Positions 53,501 to 61,029 of a stretch of 64,000 bases of DNA are shown here, in pieces. Location: assembly GCA_037045535.1 (NCBI GenBank), contig JBAOHI010000031.1, forward strand, positions 1-64,000, given 5' to 3'. The notes beneath the pieces were generated by a model that saw nothing but the letters and a program-made list of their open reading frames with translations, ran no database searches and was not told the DNA's origin. A program made the translations under genes and the position numbers. The stretch is from Competibacter_A sp037045535. Its GTDB lineage: Bacteria; Pseudomonadota; Gammaproteobacteria; Competibacterales; Competibacteraceae. How positions within the stretch are numbered: the stretch's first letter is position 1; every line of letters begins with the position of its first letter.

Positions 53501-54471
53501 AAGCGGACGCCGCCTTGGAGATGCCAGCCATTTTCCCGCTGCAACCAGTCAAACTGCACCTCGACGGCGGGCGACCGCGACAACCAGGCATTCAGCAGGG
53601 CGAAACGCGGCTCCGCGTTCAGCGCAGCTCCCTCCAACCGGAAACGCCCCTTCAAACCGAAAGGCTGCCAGTCTCGCCAATCCCCATTGAGCTCGACAGC
53701 CGCTCGACCGGCTCCGAACATCGGGGATAATGGCCAGTCCGCCAAATTCAACTGATCGGCGCGAAATTGAAATGTGCCTTGCCCTGACTTTGGCCCGGTG
53801 CTCTGGCCCTGTTGGCGCTCTACCACAAGCTGGAGTCGAGCACCCGAGCCAGCCGGCAATTCGGCAGTAAAATCCAGGCGTTGGCCGTCGTGGATCGTTT
53901 GCAACTGCAGGTAAGGATGCAAGAGTTGTACGGAAACTCCGCCCTGCCGTTGTAACGCTAAGCGTTCACCGACCACTTCCAGACGCGGCAAGGCGAACAA
54001 CCACCGCGCTATTTCCAGCGATCCATGAGCCTGTTGAGCGTTACGGATATCGCCCAACAGGTGCATTGTCCCATCCGCGTCTTGCTCCAGCGTGAGGTTA
54101 GCCCCTTCCAATCGGACGCGGCTTAACACCGGCCGGCGGTTTCGCAGCGAACGCCACAGATCTAGGGTGATCGTAGCTTGGGAAAAGCGGGCCACCAGGG
54201 CATTGCGCTCGGACTCGTTCAGACGAATATCCCGCAACCGTAGGGCGAGCCGCCAGCCGTCCCGAACCGCTGCCACGTCTTCGATTTGGGTCGATAGGTG
54301 TAAATAGTCACTCAATGCTCCCGCTAGCACGTCGCGGTAATCATTGAGGTGCGGCAGCAACCACCACTGAACGAATGCCGCCGACAGTAGAAATGGGAGC
54401 AGTAGGGCCAAAGCCAGCCGGCGCAACCCGCGCAGGAACCGGCGCGGCCGGCTTTGGGGATGCCATCTCAC
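50584..54471 (-). CDS. yhdP: AsmA-like YhdP family envelope protein
   Basis: YhdP is a large bridge-like protein thought to carry phospholipids between inner and outer membranes. The 1295-residue protein has one N-terminal membrane helix (LALALLLPFLLSAAFVQWWLL, about 17-37), a long repeated beta-rich body typical of DUF3971 and AsmA-like regions, and a conserved C-terminal domain with FDRISGDFTFKRGQAYTDN, GRTGLRTRDYDQTITVIPQ, and PVVGAAVFVAERLLQKDIER. Length matches the family (about 1270). It overlaps rng by 4 bp (ATGA). Confidence 0.93.
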   Translation of the reverse strand: MRWHPQSRPRRFLRGLRRLALALLLPFLLSAAFVQWWLLPHLNDYRDVLAGALSDYLHLSTQIEDVAAVRDGWRLALRLRDIRLNESERNALVARFSQATITLDLWRSLRNRRPVLSRVRLEGANLTLEQDADGTMHLLGDIRNAQQAHGSLEIARWLFALPRLEVVGERLALQRQGGVSVQLLHPYLQLQTIHDGQRLDFTAELPAGSGARLQLVVERQQGQSTGPKSGQGTFQFRADQLNLADWPLSPMFGAGRAAVELNGDWRDWQPFGLKGRFRLEGAALNAEPRFALLNAWLSRSPAVEVQFDWLQRENGWHLQGGVRLGDGQKQAVAAPTFDLTRTSEGWRGEVRELKAQEGLAWTAPWLSEPARRWLVPLDPRGELPEITFSAPPDLADYTATIQLRSVACRPVHGLPGFDNVAGTLAFDSNHGRLELDGHRVRVDTGGLLRAPFTLDALTGSIEWRRAGAELQLESSGLALANADLNGRFQGTVTVPDVGEPLLDIQGHYWDVRVERARHYLPVAVIPPKAVAWLDRALVGGRVTAGDVVFRGPPARFPFDRGEGLFETRFRVEGAAVDYMPGWPRLEQGRVSVVFRNRGLQVEADSGRVLDGDVEDLSARIDDLSKAVVEIRGRAKGAGASMWRTLEDSPAGQVLGEDLPNLQIEGTNTLDLELTIPLDPRPNQVRGRVGLLGNNVSLPAWNIELGRLRGEVRFTESDLNANNVQALLRGGPIRLDLNLAGRTGRRELQARLRGRLGIRALLGAPAVALEPYFGGKSTWEAVLTTPAHLREQRNVPPFTLDLHSDLRGVAVRLPAPLGKAAGEARPLKIGLRPTPEGSSVDIALEYGSTVRAALELSDFLRQPRFKRGELRVNAGAANLPDGPGLVVVANLPRWSPSGWPTVGNGSDVPAKGRTISTTNSESGVTGPEWIVRSVEAQIDELVIGGRSFAGVELKANRQESETQIECESKGLAGRVTVPDQPTSQRPVNIALQRLHVGPPVDGAERAPFAGADPRRLPPLALTVADLRINEATLGQLRLTATPIADGIRLTDIELNSKPQRIDASGEWRWVGGGQVSRLAATLHSQSLEGTLAAFGYPDSGVERGETRADLAITWGAALPDFALERLDGTLKFQVGPGQLRDINPGLGRMIGMLSVRSLTRRLSFDFSDLFQAGMGFDRISGDFTFKRGQAYTDNMLIEAPAARIEIQGRTGLRTRDYDQTITVIPQFGGTLPVAGAIAGGPVVGAAVFVAERLLQKDIERATRYRYSLKGSWDDPVMEYLQDSSTPTRAKGFASDN

Positions 54472-55964
54472 ATCAAGACCACATCGTACTGTTCCCGGGT
54501 ATACAGCGATTCCGCCTGAAATTTGATGGGAATGCCGATAAACGCTTCCAGTTGCGCCACGCTGTTGGATTCCTGGTCTAGCATCGCATCCACCACATCC
54601 GGTGCCGCCAGAACCACAAACTGGCGAGGCGAATACTGGCGAGACTCGCGCAACAGCTCGCGGAAAATTTCATAGCAGACCGTTTCGGCGGTTTTGATCG
54701 AGCCGCGACCATCGCACAGCGAACAGGGCTCACACAAGATCTGCTCGAGGCTTTCGCGGGTACGCTTACGCGTCATTTCCACCAACCCCAGCGGCGAAAC
54801 CTGCGAGATGTGACTCTTGGCGCGATCTTTCTCCAGATGCTTCTCCAAGGTCTTCAGCACCGCTTGCCGGTGCTCTTCGTTGGCCATGTCGATAAAATCG
54901 AGGATGATGATGCCGCCCAAATTACGCAACCGCAGTTGCCGGGCAATAGCTGCCGCTGCTTCGAGATTGGTCTTAAAAATAGTCTCTTCGAGGTTACGAT
55001 GCCCCACGTAGGCCCCGGTGTTGACATCGACGGTGGCCATCGCTTCGGTCTGATCGACAATGAGGTAGCCGCCGGATTTGAGCGGCACCTTTTTGCCCAG
55101 CGCCCGCTGGATTTCCTCCTCGATCCCGTACAGCTCGAAAATTGGTCGCTCGCCGGGATAGTGTTCCAGGCGCGGCACCATCTCCGGCACGAACTTATCA
55201 GCGAATTCCAACATGCGTTGACAGGTTTCGCGCGAGTCGATCCGAACCTTCTCCACGCTGTCGCCGACGAAATCTCGCAGTGCCCGCAGCACCAACGGCA
55301 AATCCTCGTACAGGGTGACAATGCCACTGGCTTGTGCGATCCGCTCCCGAATGGAATTCCACAAGCGTTGCAAAAATTGCATGTCGGCCCGCAAGGCCCA
55401 GGTTTCGGCACCTTCGGCAGCGGTACGAACGATGTAACCACCACCGAATTCAGCGCGAAACGCGTTGACGACTTCCTTCAGCCGCTGCCGTTCACGCTCA
55501 CCGTCGATCTTCACCGAAACACCGGCTACCTCGGAATCAGCCAGGAATACCAGAAACCGGGACGGCAGGGTAACGTGGGTGGTCAACCGGGCGCCCTTGG
55601 TGCCAATGGGATCCTTGATGACTTGGACCACAAGCTCCTGACCCTCGCGCACCAGCTCGGTGATGGCCAACGCCCGCTCGCCATTAGCCAAAAAACCATT
55701 TTCAGGCTGGGTTTCGGAGCGAATGTCGGATACATGCAGGAACGCAGCCCGTTCCAGCCCGATATCCACGAACGCCGCTTCCATACCCGGCAACACCCGA
55801 CAGACTCGGCCCTTGTAAATATTGCCGACCAAGCCGCGCTTGCCGGCCCGCTCGATCAGGATTTCCTGTAGAACACCGTTCTCGACGACGGCGACTCGGG
55901 TTTCGCGGGGCGTGACGTTGATGAGAATTTCGTCACCGGTACCCCCTTCAGTGCGTGTGGCCAT
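54468..55964 (-). CDS. rng: Ribonuclease G
   Basis: RNase G is an endoribonuclease of the RNase E family, acting on 16S rRNA 5' ends and some mRNAs. The 498-residue protein has an S1 domain near the start (GNIYKGRVCRVLPGMEAAFVDIG), the DNase I-like catalytic region with VDVNTGAYVG and DFIDMANEEHR (metal-binding Asp residues), and the zinc-link CEPCSLCDGRG. It lacks the long RNase E scaffold tail, so it is RNase G. ATG 55964 (MATRTEGG) is chosen. It lies 16 bp after maf. Confidence 0.95.
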   Translation of the reverse strand: MATRTEGGTGDEILINVTPRETRVAVVENGVLQEILIERAGKRGLVGNIYKGRVCRVLPGMEAAFVDIGLERAAFLHVSDIRSETQPENGFLANGERALAITELVREGQELVVQVIKDPIGTKGARLTTHVTLPSRFLVFLADSEVAGVSVKIDGERERQRLKEVVNAFRAEFGGGYIVRTAAEGAETWALRADMQFLQRLWNSIRERIAQASGIVTLYEDLPLVLRALRDFVGDSVEKVRIDSRETCQRMLEFADKFVPEMVPRLEHYPGERPIFELYGIEEEIQRALGKKVPLKSGGYLIVDQTEAMATVDVNTGAYVGHRNLEETIFKTNLEAAAAIARQLRLRNLGGIIILDFIDMANEEHRQAVLKTLEKHLEKDRAKSHISQVSPLGLVEMTRKRTRESLEQILCEPCSLCDGRGSIKTAETVCYEIFRELLRESRQYSPRQFVVLAAPDVVDAMLDQESNSVAQLEAFIGIPIKFQAESLYTREQYDVVLM

Positions 55965-55980
55965 ATGATCGCGAGCCCGG

Positions 55981-56580
55981 TCAGGCAGTGGAAGCTTGCC
56001 AGAGGGGAATGCCAAACTCCTGCAGCAGTTCGGCGGTTTCGAACAGCGGTAATCCCATCACCCCGGAATAGCTACCGCGCAACTCGGCGACGAACGCTGC
56101 CGCTCGGCCCTGGATGCCGTAACCGCCTGCTTTGTCCAGTGGCTCGCCGCTGTCCCAATAGGCGGCACATTCAGCCTGCGTCAACTCGCGAAATCGGACC
56201 CGGCTCTCTTGTACTCTGACCGCATCGCGCGTCGGGGTCACCAGCGCCACCGAACTGAATACCCGATGCTCGCGCCCAGACAGGCGGGCCAGCATCGCCA
56301 ATCCTTCGGCGCGATCACCGGGCTTGCCGAGAATCGCACCGTCCACCACTACTGCGGTATCCGCGCCCAACACCGGGCGGAGTCGGCGGCGGCCCAACGC
56401 CGACACGCCAGCCCGCGCTTTAGCCAGCGCTAACCGAGCGACATAGCCGGAAGGCGGCTCATCGGACCGGGGGGTTTCGTCCACCACGACCGGCAGCAGG
56501 CGGTAGGAGATACCGATCTGGCGCAGCAATTCGCGGCGGCGAGGGGATGCGGAAGCCAGATAAATGCGAGCGGCTGGCAT
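55981..56580 (-). CDS. maf: Maf-family nucleoside triphosphate pyrophosphatase
   Basis: Maf proteins hydrolyse non-canonical or dTTP/UTP nucleotides and affect septum formation. The 199-residue protein starts MPAARIYLASASPRRRELL, has the DETP motif, GADTAVVVDGAILGKP and GYGIQGRAAAF. The last motif fits the dTTP/UTP (YhdE) type. ATG 56580 is chosen at the SASPRR start; a longer frame overlaps rlmH. Gene order rlmH-maf-rng is tight. Confidence 0.95.
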   Translation of the reverse strand: MPAARIYLASASPRRRELLRQIGISYRLLPVVVDETPRSDEPPSGYVARLALAKARAGVSALGRRRLRPVLGADTAVVVDGAILGKPGDRAEGLAMLARLSGREHRVFSSVALVTPTRDAVRVQESRVRFRELTQAECAAYWDSGEPLDKAGGYGIQGRAAAFVAELRGSYSGVMGLPLFETAELLQEFGIPLWQASTA

Positions 56581-56581
56581 A

Positions 56582-57052
56582 TCAGGCCCGGTGATAAGGA
56601 TGGTTGCGCAATAGGCTCCAGGCCCGATAAAGCTGTTCGGCAACAACCACTCGGACCAACGGATGCGGCAGAGTCAGCCGTGACAGCGACCACAACCGGT
56701 CGGCCTGGGCACGGCAGGCGGAATCGAGACCATCAGGTCCGCCGACCAGCAGGCTCAGATCGCGACCGTCTTGCAGCCAGCCGGTCAACTGCTCGGCCAG
56801 TTCCGCCGTGCTCCATTCCTGGCCGCGCTCGTCCAAGCCGATCAGGCGGGAGCCGGCCGGGGTTGCCGCCAGCAGATGCTCGCCTTCGTCGCGGACGATA
56901 CGCGCCACATCGGTATTGGAGCCTCGCTTGCCAGCAGGAATCTCGATCAGACGCAAGGCACATTCACGCGGTAGTCGTCCGGCGTATTCAGCGTAGCCAA
57001 ACTTGACCCAGTCCGGCATCCGCGTACCGATGGCAAGGAGATGAATCTTCAC
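56582..57052 (-). CDS. rlmH: 23S rRNA (pseudouridine1915-N3)-methyltransferase RlmH
   Basis: RlmH methylates pseudouridine 1915 of 23S rRNA using SAM. The 156-residue SPOUT protein begins MKIHLLAIGTRMPDWVKFGY, has LIGLDERGQEWSTAELAEQL, the SAM knot SLLVGGPDGLD and the C-terminal SLSRLTLPHPLVRVVVAEQLYRAW, ending with the family's NHPYHR. Its length is exactly that of the family. Confidence 0.97.
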   Translation of the reverse strand: MKIHLLAIGTRMPDWVKFGYAEYAGRLPRECALRLIEIPAGKRGSNTDVARIVRDEGEHLLAATPAGSRLIGLDERGQEWSTAELAEQLTGWLQDGRDLSLLVGGPDGLDSACRAQADRLWSLSRLTLPHPLVRVVVAEQLYRAWSLLRNHPYHRA

Positions 57053-57066
57053 CGGACCGCTCCCTT

Positions 57067-57435
57067 TCAGCCGCCCGCGGTGCGGTTGGCGCCGGCCCGT
57101 TCATTCATCGACCATAGTTTTTCCAGATTGTAGAAATCGCGGGTCTGGGGCAGCATGACATGCACGACGATGTCATTGAGATCCACCAGAACCCATTCGG
57201 CCTCTCGCTCTCCCTCGACCCCCAGCGGTCGAACGCCGGCCTGGAGAGACTTTTCGATCACTTTATCGGCCAGGGCTTTGACTTGACGAGTCGACGTACC
57301 GCTGGCAATCACCATCAGGTCGGTGAAGTTGGCGATTCCGCGCACGTCCAGGATCTGGATGTCTCGCGCTTTCAATTCTTCCAGGGCATCGATCACGATC
57401 TTCCGCAAGGTTTCAAGTTGCATGGAGTCCGTCAT
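57067..57435 (-). CDS. rsfS: Ribosome silencing factor RsfS
   Basis: RsfS binds L14 on the 50S subunit and blocks subunit joining in poor growth conditions. The 122-residue protein has LEELKARDIQILDVR, FTDLMVIASGTSTRQVKALAD, GEREAEWVLVDLNDIVVHVM and LPQTRDFYNLEKLW. It lies between nadD and rlmH as is common. The start MTDSMQLETLRKIV is normal. Confidence 0.97.
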   Translation of the reverse strand: MTDSMQLETLRKIVIDALEELKARDIQILDVRGIANFTDLMVIASGTSTRQVKALADKVIEKSLQAGVRPLGVEGEREAEWVLVDLNDIVVHVMLPQTRDFYNLEKLWSMNERAGANRTAGG

Positions 57436-57455
57436 TCCTTACAGGGCGGCAAATG

Positions 57456-58112
57456 TCAGCGAAGTGAGCGACCGTAATAGCCCCGGTCGCGGATATGCGC
57501 CAGCACCGTTTCTGGCAACAGATAGCGCGGCGACTGGCCGCGTGCGAGGAGGGCACGAATCTGGGTCGCGGAAATATCCAACTGCGTCATCGGCTGGAAC
57601 AGAATGAGCCCGGCCGATTGCCGATGCAGCGCTCGCGTGTCCGATACCAAGCGCGAAGTGACGAAATCGGTCAATGGCGGTGGCAGCGGTTGTTGTGGGC
57701 CGGGCCTTTGCATGACCACGAGGTGGGCCCACTCGGTCAGCTCCGACCAGCGCCGCCAGGTGTGCAAATCCCGGAACGCGTCGGTGCCCACAATCAGGCA
57801 TAACGGGACAGCGCCGAATTCTCCCCGTAGCGAGGTCAGCGTATCGACCATGTAGGATGGACCGTCCCGCCGCAATTCCCGGTCGTCCGCCACGAAACCC
57901 GGCTGTTCGGCAGTAGCTAACCGAACCAGCTCCAACCGCTGCTCGGCGGTGAGCAACGGCGTGGCGCGATGGGCCGGAATTCGACACGGAATAAAACGAA
58001 CCTCGGCCAGTTCTAGGATTTCGAGCAATTCCAGCGCCGGGCGCAGGTGGCCGAAATGAATGGGATCGAATGTACCGCCCAAAACGCCGATGGGGTGCGG
58101 CCCTGGTAACAT
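57456..58112 (-). CDS. nadD: Nicotinate-nucleotide adenylyltransferase
   Basis: NadD makes nicotinic acid adenine dinucleotide, the precursor of NAD and also the substrate of LarB. The 218-residue protein starts with IGVLGGTFDPIHFGHLRPAL (nucleotidyltransferase HxGH-type motif), and has CRIPAHR and the C-terminal ISATQIRALLARGQSPRYLLP, the SxTxxR motif. It lies between proA and rsfS as in Pseudomonas. Confidence 0.96.
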   Translation of the reverse strand: MLPGPHPIGVLGGTFDPIHFGHLRPALELLEILELAEVRFIPCRIPAHRATPLLTAEQRLELVRLATAEQPGFVADDRELRRDGPSYMVDTLTSLRGEFGAVPLCLIVGTDAFRDLHTWRRWSELTEWAHLVVMQRPGPQQPLPPPLTDFVTSRLVSDTRALHRQSAGLILFQPMTQLDISATQIRALLARGQSPRYLLPETVLAHIRDRGYYGRSLR

Positions 58113-58161
58113 CAGCCGTGCCCTCCTCCAACCGCACCCGGATCGTCTTCAAGGGGTCACT

Positions 58162-59442
58162 TCAGCGCCGAACATGACCATCGCCCAGCACCACGAACTT
58201 CTGGGTGGTCAAGCCCTCGACGCCGACCGGCCCTCGCGCGTGCAGCTTGTTGGTACTGATCCCGACTTCTGCCCCTAATCCGTACTCGCCCCCGTCGGCA
58301 AAGCGAGTCGAGGCGTTCACCATCACCGAGCTGGAATCCACCTCGCGCAGGAAACGCCGCGCCCGACTGTAATCCTCGGTGAGGATGGCATCGGTATGGG
58401 CGGAACCGTAAGCTGCAATGTGGTCCATCGCTTCATCCATGTCCTTGACCACTCGAACAGCCAGGATCGGCGCCAAGTATTCGGCATACCAATCGTCCTC
58501 GGTGGCGACCTTGACGCCGGCCAGAACATCGCGGGTTCGGGCACAGCCACGCAATTCCACGCCGGCGTCGCGGTACATCTGCCCCAGCGCCGGCAAAATC
58601 TGTTCGGCGATGCCCTCGGCCACTAGCAAGGTTTCCATGGTGTTGCAGGTGCCATAACGCTGGGTCTTGGCGTTGTAAGCGACGGCGACCGCCTTGTCGA
58701 AATCGGCGCGGTCGTCGATATAGACGTGGCAGACCCCATCCAAGTGCTTAATCACCGGCACCCGCGCTTCGCGGCTGATCCGTTCAATCAGCGCCTTGCC
58801 GCCACGCGGCACGATCACGTCCACGTATTCGGCCATGCGGATCAATTCACCAACTGCGGCGCGGTCGGTCGTGTCGATCACCTGCACGGCATCAGCCGGC
58901 AGACCGGCGGCGGCCAAACCCTGCTGGATGCAGACCGCGATGGCCCGATTGGAATTCAGGGCCTCGGAACCACCGCGCAGAATCGCAGCGTTGCCAGATT
59001 TCAAACACAATGCGGCCGCATCGGCGGTCACATTCGGGCGCGATTCGTAGATGATGCCGACCACGCCCAGCGGCACCCGCATCCGCCCAACCTGGATGCC
59101 CGACGGCCGGTATTTAAGATCGGTGATCTCACCGACCGGATCGGTCTGGGCCGCGACTTCACGCAAACCTTGCGCCATGCCCCGGACCCCCTTGGGCGTG
59201 AGCTCCAAGCGATCCAGCAGAGCCGCATTCAAACCGGAGGTTCGACCGGCCTCCATATCCAGGCGATTAGCGGCGCACAGGTCATCCTCGGCCGCTTCCA
59301 GGGCGTCGGCGATGGCCACCAAAGCGGCGTCTTTGCTCCGCGTCTCCGCACGGCCAACGATACGGGAAGCCGCGCGGGCTCGCTGACCGACATCGGTCAT
59401 ATATCTGCCGATGGCGTTGGAAAGATCCGTGTTCGTATTCAT
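58162..59442 (-). CDS. proA: Gamma-glutamyl phosphate reductase
   Basis: ProA reduces gamma-glutamyl phosphate to glutamate semialdehyde in proline synthesis. The 426-residue aldehyde-dehydrogenase-fold protein has MRVPLGVVGIIYESRPNVTAD, LKSGNAAILRGGSEALNSN, VDVIVPRGGKALIERI and the catalytic Cys in AKTQRYGTCNTMETLLV. The C-terminus ends GLTTQKFVVLGDG. It stands between holA and nadD; proB is not in the window. Confidence 0.97.
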   Translation of the reverse strand: MNTNTDLSNAIGRYMTDVGQRARAASRIVGRAETRSKDAALVAIADALEAAEDDLCAANRLDMEAGRTSGLNAALLDRLELTPKGVRGMAQGLREVAAQTDPVGEITDLKYRPSGIQVGRMRVPLGVVGIIYESRPNVTADAAALCLKSGNAAILRGGSEALNSNRAIAVCIQQGLAAAGLPADAVQVIDTTDRAAVGELIRMAEYVDVIVPRGGKALIERISREARVPVIKHLDGVCHVYIDDRADFDKAVAVAYNAKTQRYGTCNTMETLLVAEGIAEQILPALGQMYRDAGVELRGCARTRDVLAGVKVATEDDWYAEYLAPILAVRVVKDMDEAMDHIAAYGSAHTDAILTEDYSRARRFLREVDSSSVMVNASTRFADGGEYGLGAEVGISTNKLHARGPVGVEGLTTQKFVVLGDGHVRR

Positions 59443-59493
59443 TTCAGATAAGACCGTCTGATGACCGACGCGGCGCGCGTCGGGCTGTAATTT

Positions 59494-60516
59494 TCAAACC
59501 TCGTCGGGCAACAATTCCACACCGGCCAGCCGCAACCCGCTTGCCAGCAGGACATCCCATGGCGAGCTGGTTTCCGCGCCCTTGATGGTTCGATCAGTTC
59601 GAGCACAGACGCGCAACAAATGCTGACAATCGGCCGAGGTCAACCGTTGCAGTGCTTGCCGGAGCAATGGCTTGCGCTTTTCCCAAACCTTCTGCTCGGC
59701 CAATGCCGCTTCCAGGGATTGTCCTCGACTTCGGGCGAAAGCCAACATCGCCAGCCGGCGGATTTCCTGGTGCAGTGCCCAGTTGATCAACACCGGCTCG
59801 ACGCTTTCCTCGCGCAATCCGCTCAAAATCCGCGCCACTCGTCCTGGCTGTTCCAGAAGGGCAGCGTCCACAAAATCATAGATGCTGTAGCGGGCGCTGT
59901 CGCCTACCGCCGCCAACACGGCTTGCGCAGTCAATTGCCGATCATCGACCAATAGCGCCAACTTTTCGATTTCCTGGGCAGCGGCCAACAGATTACCTTC
60001 CACCCGCTCGGCTAACAGCGTCACCGCTTCCGGCAGAGGACTCAGACCGCGTTCCCGCAATCGGCGTTCGATCCAGCCTGGCAATTGCTGCGGCTCCACC
60101 GGCATGGCAGCCACCACCACGCCGGCCCCGTCCAACGCTGCGAACCAGCGGCTTTTCTGGGTGTTCCAGTCCAGCTTGCCAGCAGTGATCAACAACACCA
60201 CATCCTCGGCCGGGTGGGCGACGTAGTCGCAGAGCGCCCGGGCGCCAGCATCGCCCACTTTGACATTGCCCATCCGTAATTCCAGCAATCGCCGCTCGGC
60301 GAACAGCGAGGGACTGGCGGCCTGTTGACGCAAGGCGTTCCAGTTAAAACCGGCTTCGACCGTCAGAAATTCCCGTTCGTGACCGCGTTTGCGGGCGGCG
60401 GCCCGGATGGCGTCAGCCGCTTCCAACGCCTGCAATGGCTCCTCGCCGAAGATCAGATACAGCGGCCCCCAGGTTTTACCCAGATGCGCAGCGAGCTGAT
60501 CGGGACGCAATCTCAA
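59494..60516 (-). CDS. holA: DNA polymerase III delta subunit
   Basis: HolA opens the beta clamp as part of the clamp loader. The 340-residue protein has the AAA+-like delta fold: LAAHLGKTWGPLYLIFGEEPL near the start, SLFAERRLLELRMGN, and the C-terminal collar domain with INWALHQEIRRLA and DRTIKGAETSSPWDVLLA. I choose TTG 60516 since it overlaps the lptE stop (TTGA) and gives the usual length; the ATG at 60552 lies well inside lptE. Confidence 0.93.
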   Translation of the reverse strand: MRLRPDQLAAHLGKTWGPLYLIFGEEPLQALEAADAIRAAARKRGHEREFLTVEAGFNWNALRQQAASPSLFAERRLLELRMGNVKVGDAGARALCDYVAHPAEDVVLLITAGKLDWNTQKSRWFAALDGAGVVVAAMPVEPQQLPGWIERRLRERGLSPLPEAVTLLAERVEGNLLAAAQEIEKLALLVDDRQLTAQAVLAAVGDSARYSIYDFVDAALLEQPGRVARILSGLREESVEPVLINWALHQEIRRLAMLAFARSRGQSLEAALAEQKVWEKRKPLLRQALQRLTSADCQHLLRVCARTDRTIKGAETSSPWDVLLASGLRLAGVELLPDEV

Positions 60517-61019
60517 GATTTGACGGCCTGCAAGCGGCGCACGATTTGCCAAGCCAAATCATCGGCCATGCTGTCCACCATCGAATCCTGGGCCGATTCG
60601 AAACCGAGCACCCGATTTTCATCGAACAGCAGAGCACGGTTGGCACTGACGCCCTCTGGCGAGACCAGCACCTTGCCGTTGGCGAGTTTAACCTCGTAAG
60701 TCGCACTATATACTAGAAAATACTCCCGTTTAACGTCGAGCCGATCGGCGGCCATCGTGCGCCGGCCGCTGGCTTCGTTCAGAATGGTGATGATCGCGGT
60801 TGCTTGGCTGGGGTCGCGGGTGATCGTCACTCCATTGCTGGCCAACAAGGATTGTAATTTGCGATTCAGCACGCCCGGCGGCACGCCGACAGGCCGCTGG
60901 CTGCGCACGTAGGTCACGCGCAGCTCGGGCGGCAATTGCGCCTGGCCACGCAACTGGAAGCCGCAGCCGGCCAGAAGCAGCATGACCAACCCTAATCCGC
61001 TTGCAAAGGTCCAGCGCAT
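60513..61019 (-). CDS. lptE: LPS-assembly lipoprotein LptE
   Basis: LptE plugs the LptD barrel in the outer membrane and assists LPS export. The 168-residue protein has a lipoprotein signal peptide with lipobox LLLAGC (cleavage before Cys19), then GFQLRGQAQLPPELRVTYV, typical of LptE. It lies between leuS and holA, which is the conserved position. Confidence 0.94.
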   Translation of the reverse strand: MRWTFASGLGLVMLLLAGCGFQLRGQAQLPPELRVTYVRSQRPVGVPPGVLNRKLQSLLASNGVTITRDPSQATAIITILNEASGRRTMAADRLDVKREYFLVYSATYEVKLANGKVLVSPEGVSANRALLFDENRVLGFESAQDSMVDSMADDLAWQIVRRLQAVKS

Positions 61020-61029
61020 GGTCGGCGCC

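Noticed and set aside
54810..55871. 353-codon open frame antisense to rng
   Set aside because: It mirrors the conserved RNase G frame and has no domain of its own.
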